Shown one piece after another: positions 12,265 to 25,600 of a stretch of DNA of 64,000 bases; the first letter of the stretch is position 1, and each line of letters begins with the position of its first letter. The notes beneath the pieces were generated by a model. The model was not told where the DNA came from. It did not search any database and saw nothing but the letters and a program-made list of their open reading frames with translations. The translations under genes were made by a program, and so were the position numbers. Source of the stretch: Parachlorella kessleri (Eukaryota; Chlorophyta; Trebouxiophyceae; Chlorellales; Chlorellaceae); assembly GCA_001598975.1 (NCBI GenBank), contig BBXU01000983.1:51864-115863 (forward strand), written 5' to 3'.

Positions 12265-14264
12265 AACCTGCAAAGCGCAGGGAGCACAAATGAGGAACAA
12301 ATCAGACGAAAAGAGTGCTTTGTGGCTGCCAGCCGTCCCTCTGGCGGAGTCCGCGGCATGCACTGCTAACCACGCGGCCCCTTGAAGATGCGCCTTGCCC
12401 ACAAACTTCCGCAGCCACCACGATATGGCTACGTCAGTTCGCGCATTTGAGCAAGGGCCTGTGCCGAGACTTCCCAGCGCGTTCCCGATTGTTACATCCA
12501 TGGCCCGCTGGCACCAAGATGAGGGCCCTGCTAGTTTGTTACAAAATAATCACAAGGAACGGCTATGCACAGAAGGAACGACCCACGGGCAACGAGATAG
12601 CAACGAGCCACGCAGCAGGCATCCCAACGAGCACGGAGAACCTCCTTACTGTCAGTATCGACAGGTATACAAGACTTTCGCGACCGACTTCCCGTGCCGC
12701 AGCTGTCCCGGGACCAACACATGACTGCTGCCATGTATGTCCGTCATGGCAGCACTCCCAAGGCCGTGCAAAGTGAGGGCTGCTGGCCGTTCATCTGAAC
12801 AAGCAGCAGTTCTATCCCACCTATGCCCCAGGTTGAACAATCTCTCACCTCACAGATGTAGCTGGGCAGAGATCTGCCCCTCTCCGGCCGTCGCCCAACT
12901 CCAAGCCAAAGTCTCTTAAGGCCAGTCTGGGAAGATCCTTGGCCTCAGCAGCTCCCTGCGCTCCAGGCTGTGATGCCGTCACAGATTTCCAGATCCACGA
13001 GTCGCGCTCCAAGCAACGCCGCCTTGCAAGGCACTAGCTACTGGCCTCACAGCTACCTACAACTAATACGCCTCTGACTGCCAGCGTCCAAGAAGCAAAG
13101 GAGAGAGGCCTGGAGACGTGGCGGGTTCAGCTCGGCGCGAAGACATTGGGCGCGGCGATCATCCGTGAGTAGTGCTCTGCTGCAAGTCCGCCGTGAAACC
13201 TATGTAGCATCCTATCTACTTTGCAGGTTACATGACTGACTGCCGGTATTGGTGGTTCCCCAATTTCCAGATGTCTATTCTCACTTGGGGCAGTGCAGCT
13301 TGGCTCTAATTCCTGGAGTGTTCTCCAGCTCGGTAAGATTTATCAGTTCAGCAGACTTTCCAGGTGCGAACGAAGTCTTCATCCGATGGTTCTGCCAGGG
13401 CAGCCTGTGTAGAATAGGCACAGTGCACGTTGCGAGCCTCAAGGGCCCTCGCCAGGCATACTAATAGTAGTCCCAAGGTCAGCTATGCCTGCAGGGCCGC
13501 CCTTACGAGCAGACAGCACAGCTTTTGAAGGTCCAGCAGCGACGGTTTCTGCGCAAGCAAGACAGCCCTGTCACTGTGAATATCACATGGTGGAATAAAT
13601 GGTTCGTTCATGAAGTAGGAGTTTGTGCACTGAGAAAGCTCTAACCTGCAGTGTCGATGGAGAGCCATGCCGCACTGCCAATTAGGCAAGTGGCCTCTCC
13701 ATCGCGCTATCGAATGAGGGGGGTGTTGCAGAGGCTGTGCACCAGCAAATAGCTTGTACATACAGCATACTATGTGGGGGTGTTGCATGCATACACCTCC
13801 AACCATAGGTTGCTTTGAAGACTTGCGAAGCTGTCCACCCGAGAACGCCTAAGCGAGGGTGCCCAGTGGTGGGAAATATCAACAAGTGTTGCCCCGATGC
13901 GACTTCTCGGCTGTTCAGGTGGTACGTGTTTTCCCAAATCATTAAACTGTTGGGGTGTAGCCATGTACACCAGTGCCAATGGATGCCAGGCCAGACCCTT
14001 GGTAAACCAGGATTACCCCTACAATGTTCCTGATAACGAGCCATGATAACGAGCGGGAGGCCATGCATTCGTCTAACGTCTCAGCTTCAATGCTTGGTTG
14101 CATCAATCAAGCTGCTTCCTTCAAACAGTTTCCTAGCCATTTAATATAAGCCATTTGGAGGCAACTCGCATCTCGGATGGTGGACAATGCAGTACCCGCA
14201 AGTGTAGGCGCCGAGCAAGTCTCACTTGACCCACCAACAGAGCAGGGCTTGGCGTTACTTACAG
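12265..14264. other. Divergent 2-kb intergenic region
   Basis: Lies between the starts of the Gln-rich factor (-) and the DEK_C/SWIB gene (+) and should hold both promoters and 5' UTRs. I found no coding exon with plausible splice sites. An acceptor (TTACAG) directly before the ATG at 14265 suggests a 5' UTR intron for the SWIB gene. Confidence 0.55.
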
Positions 14265-17200
14265 ATGTCAATCCACCCGAGGCGTCCGGAGTGCCAGGTG
14301 CGGCAGTCCCCGTTGGTGGGGTTGGCTGACCAGGACACACAGCAGCCCAACCTAACCAGGAGACCTTCCACTGCAGCTGAGCCGCCTCCAGCTGAGGACC
14401 GCGCTGCGACTGGAAGCGCAGCAGCAGACCCGAAGCAGGAAGCGGGGCCCGCGGCTGAAGTGAGGCAACAAGCGGCAGCGGCGGCCGACGTGAAGCAAGA
14501 AGCGGCGGCAACGGCAGAAGTGAAGGTAGAGGAGCAGGAGGTGGCAACAGCAGAGGCAGCCGGAGGTGCCCAGACAGCACCAACAGGGGACGAGCAGCTA
14601 GCCAGTGTGGAGCCCCCAAGCGATGAGCAGCTGGTATCTAGGCTGAGAGACCTGCTCAAGCTGGCTGACTTGAGCACTGTTACAGGTGGGTGGATGCGTA
14701 CAGCACCACAGTAGCAAGATGCTACATGGTCACCAGTACTCTAGTGGTTGCGGGGCGCCTGTCTTTGGGGAGGCAAGGGACCAAAAAGTAGACAGTGATT
14801 GTCAGTTGTCGACCTCGAGTGTCCCCCTATGTTCTCGTGTAGAACGCAGCCTGCGACGCACACTAGAAGGCGAGTTTGGGGTGGAGCTCGCGGCGAAGAA
14901 GCCCCTCATTCGGGCGGAGGTACGTTGTGTTGGAACAGGATACTGGTAGGTCGCATACCCAGGATCAAGCACAGGGTTGTGCTGTGCATTGAGCCTGGGG
15001 CATGCTTACTGGGATTCTTGAGCAAGTGATGGTATTGTTTAAATTTGCAACAGCTGGTGCCAGACAGCAGCACGATATTTTACAAGCCGGTGGGCTAGTT
15101 GCAAATGTGTTGCGGATCAGTCTAGACTTTGTGGTAGCAGATCACCCTGGACCCAAGACGCTTCAGAGGGGGTGGCTGTGAGCTTGCCTGGACGCAGATA
15201 GAAAAGTTCTTGGCAGAGCAAGATGGAGAGGAGGGTGGTGCTGCAGAGGGCGCGGAGCAGGGTGGGGATGATAGAGAGGCGGAGCATGAGGAGGCATCGG
15301 GGTGAGGAGCCATCTGATACAGGGTCGCTGCCTTGCACAAATTTAGCCGTCGTACTGGTAGACTTGGCCTTATTCCCTTCATTGCGGGCTAGGCCTGTCT
15401 GACCGTGTGACATGACTCAGGATCTTAGTTGCCATCGCTGCCCGGACACCCCCTGCCCGCCATTGGAAGCTGCGCAAGCTTAGTGTTTTGGTGGGAGCAT
15501 GTTGTGGAGGAAGCTGCAGTGGGCAGCAAGGCGGGGCCTGGTGTGGGGAGTTTCTGAAAGCTTTTGCCATGGTCACTGACGATTATGTAATGCAGGATAG
15601 CCCAACATTGCGTCTGTCACGGGATGATGGAAGGTTTGTGAAGATGCGGCTTGCTGTATTGTCTTGCAGGACATCCGGGCGCCAGCGGCGGCGTGGCGGC
15701 AGGGCTGGCGGAGCGGCGCTCGGTTGCAGGCTGTCGCCTGAACTGGCTGCATTTTTGGAAATGGACTCCTGCCCGCGGCCACAGGTGGGAGCTTCTTGTT
15801 GGCTGCTCCTCTCAGCAAGATATCGTTCCGAGGAGTGATGGTGTGCACCTCCTGCCTAGGCATGCCCAAGTTTTGCCTTTTTGCTCTGAGCGGAGGTTCA
15901 TGATGGAGCAGCTTGTGAGGCAGGCAGGCAGGTTTGTGCGGTGGAAGGCAGCTCGTCTGCGTTAGGCATGGGATTAGACATATATGGACCCTATATAGGG
16001 CTGCAGGTCGTGAAGAAGCTGTGGGAATACATCAAAGCGAACAACCTGCAGAATCCCGCGGATCGTCGTCAAATTCTCCTGGACGACAAGCTGAAGACCA
16101 TCTTCCCCGGCAACAGCGTTTCGATGTTCAAAATGAACAAGCATCTGTCCAAGCACTGCAAGGTGGACGGTGAGTGCGATGAGCAATGCAGATACTAAGG
16201 GGCCAAGATTGACCAAGGAGTCAGCCGAGGCGTTTTGAGTTTGCAGTGGTGGAAAGTTACAAGAGCGCCCCTGCTGGTGCTGCAGCTTTAAACCGCTGTT
16301 ATGCGTGCCAGGAACTGCAATGGACTGAATGTCGGCCTTGTGGGGTCCTTGCTACGGAGTGCGGCATTCATGTGACTTGGCATGTGAGCTCCTGGTGCAT
16401 TTCCTCGTTCGCGTTGTTAGTGCTCTTCATAACGCAACTGGCTCTAAAAAGCTGCTTGCCTCATCAATGGTGTACCAGTGATTACCTCTGTGCTGTCATA
16501 ACACATAGGTTCCTCTGGCTGAAATCACACTTTGGCGCCTTCTGCGTGCCCCCTGCATGCCCCAGAAAGGTGTACTTCTGGTACTTACAGTTGTGTACAC
16601 CTTCTTTTTATGCAGATCGGGACCCTGTGAGTGACGAGGAAGGGGAGGAAGGTGGGTCTGAGGAGGCTTCTGACGGGGAAGAGGATGAGGAGGAGAGGCA
16701 GCCCCGAAAGCGGACTAAGGCAGCGGCAGCAGCCCCGCGGGCCAAGCCCCGCAAGAAGGATGCAGCTGGGGGCGAGAGGAAGCTGGGAGGCTTCCAGAAA
16801 CCTGTGAGGTGTGTGGCGGGGTGGGGAGACATGAATGCAGGTGGTCTGGGTTGTGTTGGGCCAAGGATGGCACGCTGCTAAGGTGTGTGTTTATGGTGGC
16901 AGGGGAATGCGAGCAGAGGAGAGGTTGGAGTGAACTGCACTTTGGACGGGATCTGTTGGATGGTGGCAGGCAGTGCGAATATAACACAAGCCAGACTGAC
17001 TGGGGCTGGGTGCAGTTATGCTCAGGGTCTTATCAGATCTAAGAGGTCTTTGCCCAAACAAAGGTAAGGCCACTAGAACGTTTTGCAACTATCTGTGTAC
17101 TTGGGTTAGTCAAGGCAGCGATCGTGCAGAACCGCAGCGAAATAGCGAGCAGTGGCTCCACGCTGGCTTGGTCCAGAGGAGTTGCTACATAGCACTTGGG

Positions 17201-17957
17201 ACACCAGCTAGCGGTTATCACCGGTGACCCATGTACGGACTTCATGCACACTTGGTTGGCAGTCTGTAGGATCGTGCTACATCCCAAGCAGGGTTTTCCC
17301 TTTTTCTTGATTCTCTGCAGGGTGTCTGACGCCCTAGCTGCCTGGTGCGGGAAGACCGAGATTAGCCGACCAGAGCTCACCAAGTTTTTCTACGTAAGTT
17401 GACTAGTGACCCTGCCTCTGTGTTTGCCAAGCCATTGAGTGATTGTGTCTTTGTTAAGGCAGATTGCTACGCCCAAAGGGCCGTCTCTGCTGCCCATGAA
17501 AAACTTCCAAGTGGAGGGAAGCCTGGTGACCTGCAGGCATACGTCAACGAGCATGATTTAAAGGTGGGTCTGCAGCTTTGCAGGCTTGTTCTGGCCCGGC
17601 GCTGCTTCGCTATCAAAATCTCCCACTTGGGTCCCCAATAGATGTGTTCAATACCCAGTGTTGTCATCGTTGACCTGGTTGCTCATCCCTTTTGGAATGG
17701 CATGCTTGTTGGCACCGTGCTTCCCCACCAGGTGCAAATGAGGGTTGCAGCAGGTGGCACTTAGAGGAGCGAGCATTCAGTGGGCCAGCTTGCAGAGAAG
17801 CGCTGTAGTGACACGCAGACGTTACTCTATGATGCAGGACCCCAGCAACAAGCAGTTTGTGCTCTGTGATGAAACACTCAAGCACCTCACGGGAGAGGCG
17901 CGCCTTAGGGCTTTTGGGTTCCAGAGCCTCATGAAGCACCACTTCCTCAAGGACTGA
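14265..17957 (+). CDS. DEK_C - SWIB - SWIB chromatin protein, 430 aa
   Basis: Nine in-phase exons: 14265-14685, 14843-14919, 15198-15301, 15670-15784, 16007-16169, 16616-16808, 17321-17393, 17537-17563 and 17838-17957. An Ala/Glu/Gln-rich N-terminus contains two SUMO-type sites (VKQE, VKVE). A DEK_C domain follows at about 120-173 (DEQLVSRLRDLLK ... LIRAEIEKFLAE). The first SWIB/MDM2 fold is at about 220-293 (LSPELAAFLEM, KKLWEYIKANNLQNP). An acidic-then-basic linker comes next, and the second SWIB is at about 350-430 (VSDALAAWCG, LTGEARLRAFGFQSLMKHHF). This is the layout of plant SWIB/BAF60b-DEK_C proteins and yeast Tri1/Uaf30 relatives, which act in nuclear chromatin or rDNA transcription complexes. 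The start is uncertain: an upstream ATG at 14177 opens a different frame that stops after about 50 codons. Confidence 0.92.
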
Positions 17958-18924
17958 GAAGGGGTTCGACAGGCATGAGACAGCCTGACCCCTGAATTTG
18001 CTGCTGGGGGCCTGGGGTAGGGCAGAGTGGGGCAGTACGCAGCGGTTGGTGAAACGTGAACGTTGATGAAAAGTGAGTGTTGGGTTCATTGTCGGGGCTA
18101 ATGCCCTAGGCAGCCTAGTTGTTAGGTAGAAGGTTGCACCCACTGATGGTTCGGCGTGGAGTAGCATGGGTCTGAGCCCTGTCTTGCTCGACGCTGGCCT
18201 TGTGGAAATGGGAACTGGATGCTCTCTTGGGGGAATGCAAGCCTTGGTGGCACAGGCAGGTCCCCTGAGTTACTGTTCCTTGTTCCAGGGCAGAGGGAGG
18301 AGATTCACATCTACAGACTTATTGCCGCCTTTTGAACAGAGACTTGCTGCAACTTCCTATCTGTGGGAGTGGCATATTGAGAATATAAGCATTGGCACAC
18401 TGGTCCATACTTGGCACAGACTAATATACAACATCCAAAGCTACGTGTACACCGGAAACAATACAAATATATTTTGTTTGCAGGGATGCCGTCCTGAAGT
18501 CCTGGAAGGAGCAATAATGCAGATAAATCAAACAATTTCTTTAATTTAATTCGTGCAATGAAACAACTCATTACTTGTGGTCTGCAGTTGTTTCTGTTCC
18601 TCGGCGTCATATCGACCCCTTCCACCCATTTCCAGAGACCGCGCTGCTGCCACCTTTTACCTGGGTTGCAGGAGCCGTAGCACAGTGAGCATTGCCAGGG
18701 GTCCAGTGGGTGCACGCCAAAAGTTGTCCAGACGCCCAGCTACCTTGCTTTCACAGGCTTCTACCCCCACAGGCCGGACCACACTACCCACGCTGAGCGC
18801 GGTATGGTACAAGAAACCCATCTGCTAAAGCCAAGCGCACTTACTAACATGCACTTGGGCCTGAGTGGCTCTCAGCACAGCTGGGTCACACTCGCTTGCA
18901 CCGCTGCCATGCTGACAGTCCCGA
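17958..18924. other. Convergent intergenic region
   Basis: Between the stop of the DEK_C/SWIB gene (+) and the stop of the F-box/Sel1 gene (-). It should contain both 3' UTRs. AT-rich stretches occur at about 18360-18560. No coding exon is supported. Confidence 0.6.
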
Positions 18925-21900
18925 TCAACCAAACTGGCCAGTGTTGTACAGCGACCCCAGGACCTTGCCAGCCTCCATACACCCATGCTGCTCAGCCACC
19001 TGCAGGTGGAAGAGGACTAGGTATATCGGCTCAGAACTCAGGCAAGACTCAAGCGCATTCTGCATACAGTCATGTTTGTACAGCCCAGCTCTCACTCCCT
19101 GTTCGCACTACCTGCCACCCATTCTAATATTAGGCGAGTTTCAGCAGTTGCTGGGCTGGTCCTTGTCCAGAAAACCTCTCCCATGGACACAGACATGCCC
19201 TACCAAATATTTAACCCCAATGGAGGCCTGATTAGTCAGATGGGCAAAGCCTCCAGTCAGTAACGACTTAGCCAAGCAGCGCTGGAGCTGCCGCTCAGCA
19301 AGGATACGAGGCATCGTCACGGCTCGGTGTGCACCCTCTGTGGAGGCCACTCTGGCGCTGCATGGCACCCCTCACAGGCACCCCACAGCCACACAGGCGC
19401 TCACTGCGTGACCCACCTTGAGCCACTTGACACTGGCAAGCAAGTCTTTCTTGGTACCCTCACCATCCAGGTGCAGCAGTCCCAGGATGTGCGCTACCTG
19501 CACGCACAATGTGACGAGCAGCCTTTGAGGTGCGGAGCAGAAGAGCTAGGGCTCGGAGGCTTGCACGGCTGCCCAGGGGTACAAGCACAGCAGATTGTTA
19601 CCTGGCTGCTTCAACTTCAATCCAGGTGCAACATGCGCACTCGACTGTGCCTTTGCCTCTGACAGGTCAGCCCTGTCCGGCCTAGTGCCAATACAAGTGA
19701 GGCTGGGGCCGCCCCCGACAGGGCGAGGTCACCGAGCCCCGGCAGCCCCCCATTAGCGCAGTTGGGACGGTTGCAAGAAGTGTTTCTTGGTGCATGTGCA
19801 AATAGCAGTGGCCCCTGATAGTACCACCAGGGCAATTACCTGAGCGAGGCACACCGAGCAAGTTTCCAACGACGTCAACAGCGGCAGCTGCAGCGCCAGG
19901 TCCCTGCCCATCTCGCCCCTTCTGTACAACACGCCTTGCTTTGGTGGGCTGACACCCAGCCCACCAGGCCCAGCATCCAGGCCCAGGACAGCCAGGTGCT
20001 CAACCAACTGCTTGGCTGAGCGCGAGAGCCACAGAGCTGCCTCCTCACAATCGCAAGGCAAGTCTAGGCAGCCCTGCAGGGGGGCGGCAACAAGCAAACC
20101 AGGTAAGAACGTGAGGCCTATGATCCCACCGTCATGAGCTTAACACATATTGTTATAGATAGGCACACTCTATTCGCCAGGTCAACCCATTGAGCAGCTT
20201 GAACAGTACAGAGGCGCGAGTGAGGCAGCATATACACTGGCCCACCAAGCTTTCTAGTTAACTACGTTGACAGTCGAGTTCACAATCATGATGAGGCATG
20301 TGATTCTCGAGCTCCACCTGTTCTACAGGCGTCCATTGCACCTTACCTTGTAATATGCCAGCCCCAGCTTAGCTTGTGCCTCAGGATGGCCCTTCTTGGC
20401 TGCCTTGGCCCAGAGCCACGCCTCCGTGGTGGGCAGAGGAGAGCAAAGCCTTTCCAAATACCGGGCACCCACCAGGGCAGCCGACATGCTGCCAGCCCTG
20501 GCTGCCTGCATCAGAGTACACAGCAACTGCGGGTCTTGCTTCACACATACAGCTGCCTTTGTCCTCTCTGGTTCAAGCGCAGTCCACACGGCAGTTGTGT
20601 GCACTGGGTTAGCTTCGCCTGCATCAGGGAAGGTCTGAAGTAACCAGGGCAGCCGCACAGGCAATCACAGGGCTGCATGCCAACATAAGAAAGAGCAGGT
20701 GAAAAAGGTCGCCAGACAGTCCACTGTGCTACTTACATCAAGCGCTAGCCACGGAAGCTGGGTACATCCTACGGCTTGGCATGAAGCTGCTGCCCTTCGT
20801 ATGTCACACCGCACAAACTGCAGTTCTCGAAGCAGCTGCCGCTCCTGACGCACAACCTGGCGCCAGTTGGAGCACACCTGGCTTACCAGCAGCGCAAATG
20901 ACGCGCTGTGGCCTGCACAGCAAAGACAATCCCACGGATGGCTCACATCGGCTTCAAAATGCCACATTCCGCCCTGGTGGTGCTTGCACGTGGCACGCGT
21001 CACCGCAGGCAAGTGACATCTCAACAGCGCAAACAGAAGCTGCTCGCAAGTCGGCTCCGACGTCGCATGACCGTCGACCACCGACACGGTCCACGCCGCC
21101 GCCATGCTGTTCATGCACTGGGACGACCGAGCGCGTCGTTGTGAATCATAAGGGAACTCTAACCTGCTTGGGCCACCACCAGTGTCAGTAGCTCAGGGCG
21201 TGCCCCAGCCCAGGGGCCCCACCCACAGGTGTGCGGCTTGTCGCCAGCGCAGCAACCGCCCCCGCCACACTGCGAGCGAGCATCCCTTTCTGGTGAGCCA
21301 GCTCCCCCCATCGCCGCGCACGACGCCTCACAGCTGTTGCCGGGATGGCTGGGCGCTGAGCAGCCACTGGTGCTGCTCACGCTGCAGCTGCCAATGCTAG
21401 CAGTGGCAGCACTATTGCTGGCCCCACCAGCCCTGCCGGTGGTGTCACCACTCACATCTGCAGCGGCTGCTATCCCCTCTTTGGCTTCTCCTGCTGCTTC
21501 GCAGGCTGCCACGCCGCCTGCCAAGGCTGGACCGAAAGGAGGCTGCTGAGGGGCCGTGGGGGAGGGAGACCACGAAATGGAGGTGGCTCGACTCGCAATA
21601 GCCCACAGCAGCTGCTGCCTTGGCTCAAACTTATCGATGCAGCTAGCCTGGAGGGATTCCAGTTCCTCTGCTGAGGCCTCCTCAACTGAGGTGGAAGCTG
21701 CTGGCGTGGAAACGGGAAACAGTGTCGCCAAGCTCGTGCTGCTGCTGCTGCTGCTTTCTAAATTGGGGATCTGGGCAGCTGGACATGCCCTGCCAGGCTG
21801 CTGTGCCAGTCTATGAGCACCACTGCCTCCTTGCAGGTTCCTCTGTGGAATAAGAGAGCTCCTGTTACCAGGGGAGGCTGCTTTGGCAAGGATGTCGCAT

Positions 21901-22376
21901 AGGGCTGAGCGGAGCTGCTGCTCGCTTCCAAAGTGTCCCTCAAGAGCTAGGATAGCATCGCCACAGACATGCGTTCCACAAAGATTGCTGGCAGTTGGGT
22001 TGGCAAGCCACGAAAGAGAGGTGGGCTTCCAAAAAAGCTGCACTCCGGGCTGCAGGCTTGCACCGTAGAAGTGGCCCTGCGGGGTGAGGCGCAAACACGT
22101 ATTACCCCAATGCTACCAAAGGACAATATCTATGATAGTCCAACCAGTGAAAGCAGAGACAGATGAGACGCTATCAGCCCCTTCGTAGGGAAACACATCC
22201 CTGGCCTCAAAGTTGACTGGAGAGCGTGTGTCTGCCTCCGTCCTCACAAGCAATACAGCAGCAACTGATCATACTCGCTTCACCTCGTTCAGCCCTGCAT
22301 CCTGCCCAGTTGCAGTTGGTGGCAGAACTTCCATCCCCTCTGGAGTCAACAGTGCATAGCGACGTAACTTGGCCAT
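18925..22376 (-). CDS. F-box protein with Sel1-like repeats, 619 aa
   Basis: Seven exons in transcript order, all in phase: 22376-22284, 22076-21164, 20912-20737, 20634-20347, 20073-19840, 19497-19417, 18999-18925. A low-complexity Ser/Ala-rich region leads into an F-box at about residues 325-365 (RPELLTLVVAQAGHSASF then LVSQVCSNWRQVVRQ), split by an intron. Sel1 helices follow: AWLWAKAAKKGHPEAQAKL with GLAYYKG, EEAALWLSRSAKQ, then GLLHLDGEGTKKD with SVKWLK, and a final AEQHGCMEAGKVLGSLYN. The F-box should bind SKP1 in an SCF ubiquitin ligase, and the Sel1 solenoid would hold the substrate. An insert of about 60 residues (exon 5) separates two Sel1 units. The first exon (MAKLRRYALLTPEGMEV) is chosen because it is in phase, has a GTGAAG donor and lies at a sensible distance; it is the least certain part. 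Confidence 0.85.
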
Positions 22377-22676
22377 CCCCCACCCCAATGGCGGCTTTCT
22401 TCTGTGCTAGTTACAGCGTTTGTGGTTGGTGGCGACAAGACCCTCTGCCCGTGTGGCAGATACCTAGGAGAACCAGGTACCACACTCCCGCCTGTGTGCT
22501 ATCCCTCCTAGGGGCTCCTCCCTGGCAGCAATAGTTACAGTTATCAATTGCAGAAACTTGTTGCCTGAGCATGTCTAGGGCGTGACGCATTCAGAGAGTT
22601 CTTATTCCTGGGTCATGCAAGGGTGAATCGGCGTGCTTATTTACCGTCCCTGTTAGGCCCTTCGGCTAGCCACAAA
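22377..22676. promoter_or_regulatory. Divergent promoter region between the F-box/Sel1 and PRC-barrel genes
   Basis: About 300 bp separates the two divergent start codons, so the promoters must overlap or be shared. No TATA box stands out. Confidence 0.5.
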
Positions 22677-25600
22677 ATGGAGCATGTAATTGCAAACGCG
22701 AAACCACGGCACGGACCTTGGGTAAAGACTCGATGGGCCTATCGGCCTATGCCACCGTTGCGCTGCCATCGGCCTACCTTGGTGGCCCTACGGCGCCTCC
22801 CTGGGCTCTCAGTGCGCAGCCAGTATGCGCCCTCTCAGCAGCGAGGGCTGCCTGGGAGTGCCCCGCCTGCTGCTCCTGCTCCGCTGGCAAGGAGAAGTGC
22901 AGCGCCCACGCCAGGCCTTGTGATGCTGCTGCGGTCCAACCTGATGGATAAGGAGCTCATCACCCGTACCTCAGGCACGCTAGTGCATTTTTGCTGGCGC
23001 GGCAGCAGGTCCCACTCCCTGCGTGTGTGCCTGGGAGTGGCTGTTGCAGCAGAAGGCTTGCCTGCCTGGGGGGCCTTGCTCCCAGGCCTGTACCAGATGT
23101 ATTGAAACCTTGAGTTATGCGCTGCATTTCTTTCTTTCACATAGTTCCCATCTGCTCAGCTGCCTCATCTGACTAGCTCTGTTATGCAGGCCGGCGGCTC
23201 GGATGCATCGACCAGATGTATGTGGACCCTTACCGGCTTCAGGTGTCAACACTGTACCTCCGGCGGGAGCTGCTAGGCATGCTGGAGCCATTCCGGCGCA
23301 GCTCGGCTGCTGGCAGCGACCGAGTGGGGCTGGGCAGCCTGGTCCAGATCGGCGATGTAGTGCTGGTGCATGATGAGCAGGTGGGGAGGGTTGGCAATCG
23401 AAATCGGTGCTAAGGCTGAGGACATAGACACCAGATGGCACGGCATTTTAGATGGTGCAGGTCTGGAGGCATGGGGTGCGCCAGGTGTCAATTAGCAAGT
23501 ATCGCATCGGTAGTGCATCGCCACTGTATGTGACTTTACGTGTGCCGACTACAAGCGCGTACTGTGCTGGGCGGCGCAGGCACTGAATGAGCCACCAGGC
23601 GACGAGTCAGCTGGGATGGTAAAGCTGGTCGGTGCGTCAGTAAAAACCGAGGACGGAGTGCCTCTTGGGAAGGTGCGGCGACTGTGGGGGGCCAGGCCCA
23701 TCACTGGTGCCTGCCCTTCGGCGCACTTATGTAGCCGAGACACGAGGAGTGACACATCTAAATGCCTGCTCCAGCAAGCTGTTGTTTGTTGGATTTGCCT
23801 GCAGCTTGTGCTTCCGGTCTGTGTGAGTAACAGACGTTTGTTGATTGGTAAGAAGGTTGGAAGCACACCGCTGTTGGCAGCGTTCATGTTGTGGCCATGC
23901 AACCAAACTTGCTGAAGTACATGAGCTTTGCTTAGCCTGTAAGGGGCCCTGATCCTGGCCTGGTATGTTTCGAGCTTGGACTGCTGCCTTGCAGGTGCGA
24001 GACTATGTTTTTAACCCTGACAACGGCGCCATCACCACCATTGTGTATGATGCCTTTGGCCTGCCCGTTATCCCCAAGGGCTTGCTGACCATCTACCAGT
24101 TGGGGTATCAGGAGATTATGAGCGTGGGGCCCACTGAAGTCATCGTCAGGAGGTGCGGCCGCCAAGTGGGGCAAAGGTGGTTGGGTGATAGAAAGCAAAT
24201 TGCCTGAACCGGGCACGGCTGGGGCTGTTGGGGCCGTCCTTGCAGCTGGAGCGAAGGGTTGTGCGCAGCACACATATATTGCGTGGTGTGGTGTTGTAAG
24301 AGACATGGCCACACCAGTGCCCACGCACGCCGTGATGCTGCAGATAAGGGCAAACTAAGTTGCACTGCAACACAGCTCACTGCCTGCATGAAGAGTATTA
24401 CTTTTGCTGGAGGCCTCACCTTATGACAGACATTACATGAATTCATGACTGTGATAAGCTTCGTGCTCGGTGTGGTGTGACCCCTTGCTGGTGGTGCAGG
24501 GGTGCTGAACTACGGGCTTTAAAGGAGAGGGGCGGCCAGATGGAGGAGTTTGTGGAATCCGGCGCTGCCCTACTGGCCAGCATTTTCACATCCAGTGGCC
24601 AGGCAGCTATGAGGGCCCTTGATGCAAGTGTAGGGCAGAGTGAGCTTGGCTCTCGAGAAGACATGGCGTATGCTGAGTGGTACCTGGCCCATGGGCAGGA
24701 GTGGGAGCGGCTGTATGGTCAGGTGTGTGGCGGGCTGGATGGGCTGGCGAGAGGCGCGCATGAAGGCTGCGTTTCTGATGTGGCTGTGCGGCTGACTATG
24801 GTCGTAGGGAAGGTATTAAATTATTCTCTGGCATCAGTGCACTTGCCGCCAGCATGCTTGGGCCGAGATGACTGAAGGGCAGCTAGAATTGAAGTGACGA
24901 CCGGCAGAGCAGCATGCACAGAAGCAGGTTGCTCGGAGGCTGGGTGGCATTGTGAGCCTGGCAATGGCCTTGGCAAGACAATCTCGTTTGTGCTTTCCTG
25001 ACGCAGAAAGTGCAGCCGCCCAGCCAGGCGGCACTGGCAGAGCTCCAGAAGCAGCAGCAGCGGCAGCTGCCGCCGCAGCAACGCCGGCAGCAGACCCCGC
25101 CACCCCAGCGTGGCGCACCGCGGGCATTGCCGCCCGCCCAGTCGCAGTCGTATGATCAAGTTTTGCAGCTGCAAGAAGCTCAGCGGGCGGCAGCAGGCCA
25201 GCCGTGGGCCAGCCAAGTGCAGCCTGCTAGGGAGGCCGTGCCAGCTGGCGCTGCGGGCTGGGGCGGCAGCAACGGCACTGCTGCTGCCGCCGCGCGGCCG
25301 CTGGCGCGCACTGCGACACAGCCACCCCTGCAGCCACCGGCGCAGCCATGGCCAGAGCAGTGGCAGCAGGGAGCGGCAAGTCCACAGGGGCTTGGGGCGG
25401 CGCAATCGCAGGGAAGGCAGCCCCAAGTGCCAGCTGCGCAGCCTGCCAGCCCGCAATACTCCATGCCCCCGCCGCAGCAGCAACAGCCTCGACCACCAGG
25501 GCAACCTGCCAGGTGTGTATTAGCATGCGACTCTTCTGCATGGTGAGAACGGGGACATGCACGGTAGTCCCGCAGGAGCGGAAGTGCATCGAACGCCAAA

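Noticed and set aside
14177..14330. Upstream ATG with a 50-codon acidic frame before the DEK_C/SWIB gene
   Set aside because: Wrong frame for the downstream domain, and joining it would need an intron under 40 bp.
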